From Spirosoma sp. 48-14 (GTDB taxonomy: Bacteria; Bacteroidota; Bacteroidia; Cytophagales; Spirosomataceae): 64,000 nucleotides of DNA. The notes beneath the pieces were generated by a model. It was not told where the DNA came from, searched no databases, and saw only the letters and a list, made by a program, of their open reading frames with translations. This document shows, in pieces, positions 59,189-64,000 of the stretch. Location of the stretch: NCBI RefSeq assembly GCF_001898575.1, contig NZ_MKUD01000001.1, forward strand, positions 490,448-554,447. Reading direction: 5' to 3'. The first letter of the stretch is position 1. Each line of letters starts with the position of its first letter. Position numbers and translations under genes: made by a program.

Positions 59189-60490
59189 ATGAAATTAATC
59201 ACTATTCGTTACCTGTCTTTCCTGCTCCTATCATTAACAACGGTGTCGCAGATTATCGCCCAAGCATCCGGCGATACGTTTATTAATGGTGATCTGTTGC
59301 CCAATGCGCCAGAACTGGCGGCTCGTGGAAGCTATCCAGTTGGCGTACGAACCTTAAAACTAGTTCACAAAAATCAGGTGGATGTTCTTCATACAAAAGA
59401 GGGCAAGCACCCGCTGTATGATCGTCCACTTACGCTCGAAATCTGGTATCCAGCCCGAACTCCTGACAACAAATCGGCTATTGTACAGTATGAGTCGGTG
59501 CTTGGTCGATCGAATGATCCCAAACGCCCCATCGTTCCGTTTACGTTTCCGGGCCGTGCCAGCCGTGATGCCGAACCCGACCGAAGCGGAGGAGCGTACC
59601 CACTGGTTATTGTATCGCATGGCTATCCGGGGTCACGGTTATTATTGACCTATCTGACCGAAAATCTGGCCTCAAAAGGATATGTTGTCGTTGCTATCGA
59701 TCATACCGAATCTACGTATAGCGATTTGGCCGCTTTCCCGAGTACGCTGGTGAATCGCCCGCTCGACGATCTCTTTGTCCTGAACGAAATGGCGCGACTG
59801 AGCGCAAAAACCAGTAACACATTTCTGGCTGGGTTGCTCAATGCTGACAATACGGCGCTGATTGGCTATTCGATGGGCGGTTATGGTGTGCTCAACACGA
59901 CAGGGGCTGGTTTTAGTGCCGAAGCGTTGAAACTGTTTGGACAAATGACCAATGGAAGTACCGCACTGGAGCCCCGGACGATGAATTCACCTGCCTATAA
60001 ACCAACACTCGACGCACGGATCAAGGCCGTGGTTGCGTTTGCGCCCTGGGGAATGGAAGGGGGTGTATGGGATGCGGCCGGATTAGCCGGGTTGACGTTA
60101 CCCACACTGTTTGTAGCGGGAAGCAAGGATGATATTTCCGGCTATGAAAAGGGAATCAAAGCTATTTACGATGGGGCCGTCAATGCTGACCGCTACCTGC
60201 TCACGTACGTGAATGCCCGACATAATGTAGCACCGAATCCACCCCCAGCGGCAACGCTTCAGCCCGGTGTATCGCCTGAAGAATATGGTCATTATGCCGA
60301 GCCGGTCTGGAATGAGCATCGCATCAATAACATCAACCAGCATTTTGTAACCGCCTTTCTCGGCATTCATCTGAAGAAACAAGACTACGCCAGTTACCTG
60401 AATCTTCCAGAAACAGATGCTATTGGGCCCTGGGCTGGCTTCAAACCACGTACCTCCATTGGTCTGGAAATGCGTCATGCCAAACCGTAA
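59189..60490 (+). CDS. Secreted alpha/beta hydrolase (PAF-acetylhydrolase-like)
   Basis: A 433-aa exported esterase. Signal peptide residues 1-24 (ending IIAQ). The hydrolase core has the oxyanion segment YPLVIVSHGYPGSRLL, the nucleophile motif GYSMGGYG (about residues 231-238), the acid in TLFVAGSKDDISGY and a histidine in YVNARHNVAPN. Family assignment is to plasma PAF-acetylhydrolase or dienelactone-hydrolase-like proteins; substrate unknown. Likely periplasmic. Alone on its strand, divergent from the thiamine operon. Confidence 0.88.
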   Translation: MKLITIRYLSFLLLSLTTVSQIIAQASGDTFINGDLLPNAPELAARGSYPVGVRTLKLVHKNQVDVLHTKEGKHPLYDRPLTLEIWYPARTPDNKSAIVQYESVLGRSNDPKRPIVPFTFPGRASRDAEPDRSGGAYPLVIVSHGYPGSRLLLTYLTENLASKGYVVVAIDHTESTYSDLAAFPSTLVNRPLDDLFVLNEMARLSAKTSNTFLAGLLNADNTALIGYSMGGYGVLNTTGAGFSAEALKLFGQMTNGSTALEPRTMNSPAYKPTLDARIKAVVAFAPWGMEGGVWDAAGLAGLTLPTLFVAGSKDDISGYEKGIKAIYDGAVNADRYLLTYVNARHNVAPNPPPAATLQPGVSPEEYGHYAEPVWNEHRINNINQHFVTAFLGIHLKKQDYASYLNLPETDAIGPWAGFKPRTSIGLEMRHAKP

Positions 60491-60541
60491 ATAGTGCCTC
60501 ACCGATTTGTCAGTGAGCCACTGTTCATCAACCACAATTGA

Positions 60542-61081
60542 ATGGTTCAACTACATACTCAACGCCTTCTGCTTCGTCCCTGGCAATCTGCGGATGCGGA
60601 GCTGTTTGCGGCTATGAATGCCGACCCAGCCGTAATGGAACACTTTCCCGCTTGCCTGACCCGCGCCGAAAGTGATGCGATGATCGAACGCATCAGCAAT
60701 CACATAAACGCAAAAGGCTGGGGACTATGGGCGCTTGAAGCGCCAACTCTTGCGCCGTTCATTGGTTTTTGTGGCTTATGGACCGTTTCATTCGACGCTC
60801 CATTTACACCTGCGGTTGAGATCGGCTGGCGGCTGGCTCGTCCCTTTTGGGGCAACGGGTATGCGTTTGAAGCGGCACAGGCTGCTCTGGCATTTGGTTT
60901 TGATACACTTAGCCTGTCAGAAATTGTATCGTTCACCATTCCGGCCAATATCCGCTCCTGGCGATTGATGGAACGGCTCGGCATGACTCATAATCCCGAC
61001 GACGATTTCGAACATCCTCGTTTACCCGAGGGCCATCCTATGCGTCCGCACGTTCTGTACCGAAAAACGCGCAGTGATTAG
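60542..61081 (+). CDS. GNAT family N-acetyltransferase (RimJ-like)
   Basis: A 179-aa acetyltransferase of the RimJ/RimL type: LHTQRLLLRPWQSADAELFAAMNADPAVMEHFP at the start, the acetyl-CoA loop IGWRLARPFWGNGYAFEAAQAAL (a R/Q-x-x-G-x-G/A variant, with W-G-N-G-Y-A) and FTIPANIRSWRLMERLGM near the end. Such proteins acetylate N-terminal amines or small molecules; the target is not predictable. No signal peptide. Confidence 0.9.
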   Translation: MVQLHTQRLLLRPWQSADAELFAAMNADPAVMEHFPACLTRAESDAMIERISNHINAKGWGLWALEAPTLAPFIGFCGLWTVSFDAPFTPAVEIGWRLARPFWGNGYAFEAAQAALAFGFDTLSLSEIVSFTIPANIRSWRLMERLGMTHNPDDDFEHPRLPEGHPMRPHVLYRKTRSD

Positions 61082-61228
61082 TTCCTGGCCTATCCCATTC
61101 TCATAGAAGCTTCTCAAATTCGTACCATATACCCGACCCACCAGGCTGGGCTTTTTCGTATGTGGCTGCGAATAGGGTAAAATAGCTGGCTTGCGGCTTT
61201 TTGGATAGAGATTGCCATTCCTTTACCT

Positions 61229-63259
61229 ATGAAAAAAATTAGTATTGCGCTGGCTGTTGGCCTACTTGGCTTGCCGACCACATTCGTACAGGCGCAACAG
61301 AAACCGTCGGCTGGTAGTCGCTCCGCCCTGGCTTCTGTCCATTATCAGGATCTGCCATTGGGCGCTATCCGCCCTGAAGGCTGGTTGCAGCAGCAACTGG
61401 TAATCATGAAAAATGGAGCCACTGGGCATCTGGACGAATATTATCCGAAAGTAAAAAACGACAACGGCTGGCTGGGTGGCAAAGGCGATGGCTGGGAAGA
61501 AACTCCCTACTGGCTGGATGGTGCGTTGCCACTGGCCTATTTGCTCGACGATAAAGACCTGAAAGATAAAGTAGTAAAATACGTCAACTGGACGCTCGAC
61601 CACCAGCGACCGAGCGGTTTTTTCGGGCCATTGACGAAGAAAGAACTGGAAGGTAAACCAATGGAATCCTGCGCTGATGGGGCCGACTGGTGGCCACGTA
61701 TGATTATGCTCAAGGTGCTGCAGCAGTATTATACCGCTACGAATGATGCAAGGGTTATTCCGTTCATGACCAAGTACTTTCGCTACCAGTTTGACAACCT
61801 GAAAACCTGTCCGCTGAACAAGTGGACAGAGTGGTCGGAGTCGCGGGGGGGCGATAACATCATGAGCGTGTACTGGCTATACGAGCGAACAGGCGACCGT
61901 TTTTTGCTGGACCTGGCCGATATTCTCTATAAACAAACCACCGACTGGACCAGCCTGCTGGGCGGACGAAACTGGGCTATCGGGGCAGCCGTAAACCAGA
62001 CGGGCGAAAAATGGATGGATCGTCATGCCGTCAATGTCGGTATGGGACTGAAAATGCCTGCGGAATATTATCGGGGTAAGAAAGATGTCAACTACCTCAA
62101 CGCCGTACGGACCGGGTTTCATGACCTGATGACTCTGCATGGCTTACCACACGGTATGTTTTCGGGCGATGAAGATCTGCATGGAAACGAGCCTACCCAG
62201 GGCGTTGAACTCTGTGCAATTGTCGAAGCGATGTTCTCCCTCGAAGAAATAATCGGTATCACGGGTGAGCCTGCCTACATGGATGCGCTGGAACGGATAA
62301 CCTTCAATGCCTTGCCTACCCAAACGACGGACGATTATCGCTCACGACAGTATTTTCAGATCGCCAATCAGGTACAGGTATCGCGGGGGGTATTCGATTT
62401 TTCGCTTCCCTTCGGTCGGGGTATGAACAATGTGTTTGGGCCTTACGCAGGCTATACGTGCTGTACCGCCAACATGCATCAGGGCTGGACAAAGTTTGCG
62501 TCTCATCTCTGGTATGCCACACCCACCAAAGGCGTTGCTGCGCTGGAGTATGCCCCCAATACATTGAAAACGAAAGTAGCAGGCGGCACTGACGTCACCA
62601 TTCAGGAAACGACCAATTACCCGTTCGATGATCAGATAACGTTTACGATCAACTTACCCAAACCGACCGCATTTCCACTCGACTTACGCATTCCTGGCTG
62701 GTGTACCGAAGCAACCATTTTGTTGAATGGGCAACCGTTGCGTACGGATAAAGGCGGTCAGGTAGTTAGTTTGAATCGTTCCTGGAAGAATGGAGATAAG
62801 TTGACCCTGAAACTGCCCATGTCGGTTCGGACCAGCAACTGGGCCAAAAACTCCCGTGCTATTGAGCGTGGTCCTCTGGTCTATGCGCTGAAAATAGAAT
62901 CGACGGTAGCAGAAAAGACAGAAAAAACGGAGGGGACATATTATGAGTATCAGCCGAAAAGCACCTGGAATTATGGGCTTCCAAAAACAATAATCGAAGA
63001 TCCTGCCAAGAACACAACGGTGACCATTAAGCCAATGCCTGCTAATTTTGTCTGGAATGAAGCTAGTGCGCCTATCGAGATCAAAACCACGGGTCGGCAA
63101 ATTCCGAACTGGAAACTGGTGGACGGAGTGGCTCGACAACCCGTTACCACCCGCGAGGGCATTTATCAGGGTGAGGTCGCCAATGAAGTAGAAACGCTAA
63201 CGTTGATTCCTTATGGTTGTACCAAACTACGGGTAGTAGCGTTTCCGGTGGTGAAATAA
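61229..63259 (+). CDS. Glycoside hydrolase family 127 (beta-L-arabinofuranosidase-like)
   Basis: A 676-aa exported enzyme: signal peptide residues 1-22, then a GH127-type (alpha/alpha)6 barrel with flanking beta-sandwiches. The catalytic set is visible: E327-L-C329 and Y-T-C411-C412-T-A-N-M, matching the Glu, Cys and Cys-Cys of HypBA1, whose zinc-bound cysteine is the nucleophile. GH127 releases beta-L-arabinofuranose, but many DUF1680 relatives have other specificities. Followed by a sugar isomerase at 63299, so the two probably form an L-arabinose-type or related glycan-use unit. Confidence 0.93.
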   Translation: MKKISIALAVGLLGLPTTFVQAQQKPSAGSRSALASVHYQDLPLGAIRPEGWLQQQLVIMKNGATGHLDEYYPKVKNDNGWLGGKGDGWEETPYWLDGALPLAYLLDDKDLKDKVVKYVNWTLDHQRPSGFFGPLTKKELEGKPMESCADGADWWPRMIMLKVLQQYYTATNDARVIPFMTKYFRYQFDNLKTCPLNKWTEWSESRGGDNIMSVYWLYERTGDRFLLDLADILYKQTTDWTSLLGGRNWAIGAAVNQTGEKWMDRHAVNVGMGLKMPAEYYRGKKDVNYLNAVRTGFHDLMTLHGLPHGMFSGDEDLHGNEPTQGVELCAIVEAMFSLEEIIGITGEPAYMDALERITFNALPTQTTDDYRSRQYFQIANQVQVSRGVFDFSLPFGRGMNNVFGPYAGYTCCTANMHQGWTKFASHLWYATPTKGVAALEYAPNTLKTKVAGGTDVTIQETTNYPFDDQITFTINLPKPTAFPLDLRIPGWCTEATILLNGQPLRTDKGGQVVSLNRSWKNGDKLTLKLPMSVRTSNWAKNSRAIERGPLVYALKIESTVAEKTEKTEGTYYEYQPKSTWNYGLPKTIIEDPAKNTTVTIKPMPANFVWNEASAPIEIKTTGRQIPNWKLVDGVARQPVTTREGIYQGEVANEVETLTLIPYGCTKLRVVAFPVVK

Positions 63260-63298
63260 TGTTTGCTTACTTACCTGTATTAACCGAAACAATAACCA

Positions 63299-64000
63299 AT
63301 GCTAATTCCCAAGATGACACGTACAACTTTGTTTTTGATTGCCCTGCTGGCCGGTTCATTCATCAGTCAGGCGCAACCCTTTGGTAAACTGGTTCCGAAA
63401 ACCCCCGGTATCGTTTCCTATACCTTACGCGAGAAACTTGGCAAGGATGTTCCCGGTACGCTGGACCTGATCAAGTCATGGGGAATTACCGACATTGAGT
63501 TTTCGGGACTGTTTGGCAAAACGGCTCCTGAACTTCGTAAGTTACTGGACGAACGCGGGTTGCATTGCAGCAGCTATGGCGTGAGCTATGACGCTATCGA
63601 TCACAAGCCCGACTCCATTCTGGCCAATGCCAAGGCACTGGGCGTGAAATACATTCGTATCGGCTCCATCCCGCACAAAGGTCCAGCTACGCTCGAAATT
63701 ATGGATAAAGCCATTGAAGTTTTTAACCGCTTTGGCAAACAGGCGCACGATAAAGGCTTTATGTTTTGCTATCACAATCATGGCTTTGAGTTTCAGCCGT
63801 ATGAGAACGGTACCTTGTTCGATTACCTGGTCACCAAAACCAATCCTGACCACGTAGGATACGAAATGGATGTTACCTGGACATTTCTACCCGGTCAGGA
63901 CCCCGCCAAACTGCTGGAAAAATACCCCAAACGGTTCCGGCTCATGCACCTGAAAGATGTGAAAAAAGGTGTTCCCCATAGCGATAAAGGTGGCATGACG
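63299..64000 (+). CDS. Sugar phosphate isomerase/epimerase, secreted (3' truncated)
   Basis: 234 codons visible; the gene continues past the window. A signal peptide (about residues 1-25, LFLIALLAGSFISQAQ) precedes an AP-endonuclease-2-like TIM barrel: VSYTLREKL, TDIEFSGLFG, FCYHNHGFEFQP (metal-binding His/Glu), GYEMDVTWTFLPGQDPAKLL and FRLMHLKDV. Such exported isomerases are common near glycoside hydrolases and Gfo/Idh enzymes in Bacteroidota. ATG 63299 or 63314 may be the start; both keep the signal peptide. About 40 nt downstream of the GH127 gene, probably co-transcribed. Confidence 0.88.
   Translation, partial: MLIPKMTRTTLFLIALLAGSFISQAQPFGKLVPKTPGIVSYTLREKLGKDVPGTLDLIKSWGITDIEFSGLFGKTAPELRKLLDERGLHCSSYGVSYDAIDHKPDSILANAKALGVKYIRIGSIPHKGPATLEIMDKAIEVFNRFGKQAHDKGFMFCYHNHGFEFQPYENGTLFDYLVTKTNPDHVGYEMDVTWTFLPGQDPAKLLEKYPKRFRLMHLKDVKKGVPHSDKGGMT

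Noticed and set aside
1..64000. tRNA, rRNA or phage genes
   Set aside because: No cloverleaf, rRNA signature, integrase or structural phage gene was recognised; the glycine-rich protein at 38624 resembles tail fibres only in its domain.

Overview
The window looks like chromosome from a member of the Bacteroidota, most likely Cytophagales close to Spirosoma. The evidence is a SusC/SusD pair, a secreted protein with a gliding-motility (type IX secretion) C-terminal domain, LytS/LytTR regulators, many AraC regulators with the DUF6597-type N-terminus, TANNTTTG-type promoter elements and almost no Shine-Dalgarno sequences. Genes are dense and base composition is even, except for an AT-rich patch at 3.6-4.4 kb. 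The species is inferred; no rRNA is present.

Layout. 0-3.5 kb: a sugar operon (two Gfo/Idh/MocA oxidoreductases and a sugar isomerase) interrupted twice by a repeat-bounded cassette that encodes a four-helix-bundle (S23/Avd-like) protein. 3.6-4.6 kb: AT-rich patch with a HEPN/AbiU2-like gene and a broken membrane gene. 4.8-8 kb: housekeeping enzymes. 8.1-9.6 kb: secreted gliding-domain protein. 9.65-16.4 kb: a tight operon resembling a Dlt system: methyltransferase-adenylation fusion, adenylation-carrier fusion, SGNH (DltD-like) protein, MBOAT (DltB-like) acyltransferase and an unlisted 45-aa DltX-like microprotein. 16.5-21 kb: ThuA, Uma2 (frameshifted), MFS, MsrA, AraC. 21.1-26 kb: SusD and SusC. 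26.5-35 kb: PHP/AIM6-like fusion, Rpn nuclease, serine hydrolase, Crp/Fnr, extended SDR, S9 peptidase, HxlR. 35-56 kb: a regulatory zone with five DUF6597-AraC paralogues, two LytS/LytTR pairs, cupins and membrane proteins. 56-59 kb: thiamine salvage operon thiM-thiE-thiD-tenA under a TPP riboswitch. 59-64 kb: hydrolase, GNAT, GH127 glycosidase and a truncated sugar isomerase.

Three things stand out. (1) A family of hairpin repeats built from GAGCGAA/GAGTGAA units occurs at four gene junctions; two copies carry the four-helix-bundle gene between 30-32 nt inverted arms and two are bare hairpins, like an autonomous element with MITE-like derivatives. (2) The Dlt-like operon ends in a microprotein whose C-terminus keeps the F-x-Y-x-x-aromatic pattern of DltX, suggesting an envelope acylation system in a Gram-negative. 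(3) Five promoters in the AraC-rich zone share a 14-nt box resembling TGTCGTTTTTTTAC placed exactly 24 nt upstream of a TANNTTTG-like -7 element; four of these boxes sit at or next to the stop codon of a DUF6597-AraC gene and face the next gene, which gives a testable regulon.

All calls rest on reading the sequence and knowledge of families; no database search was run.
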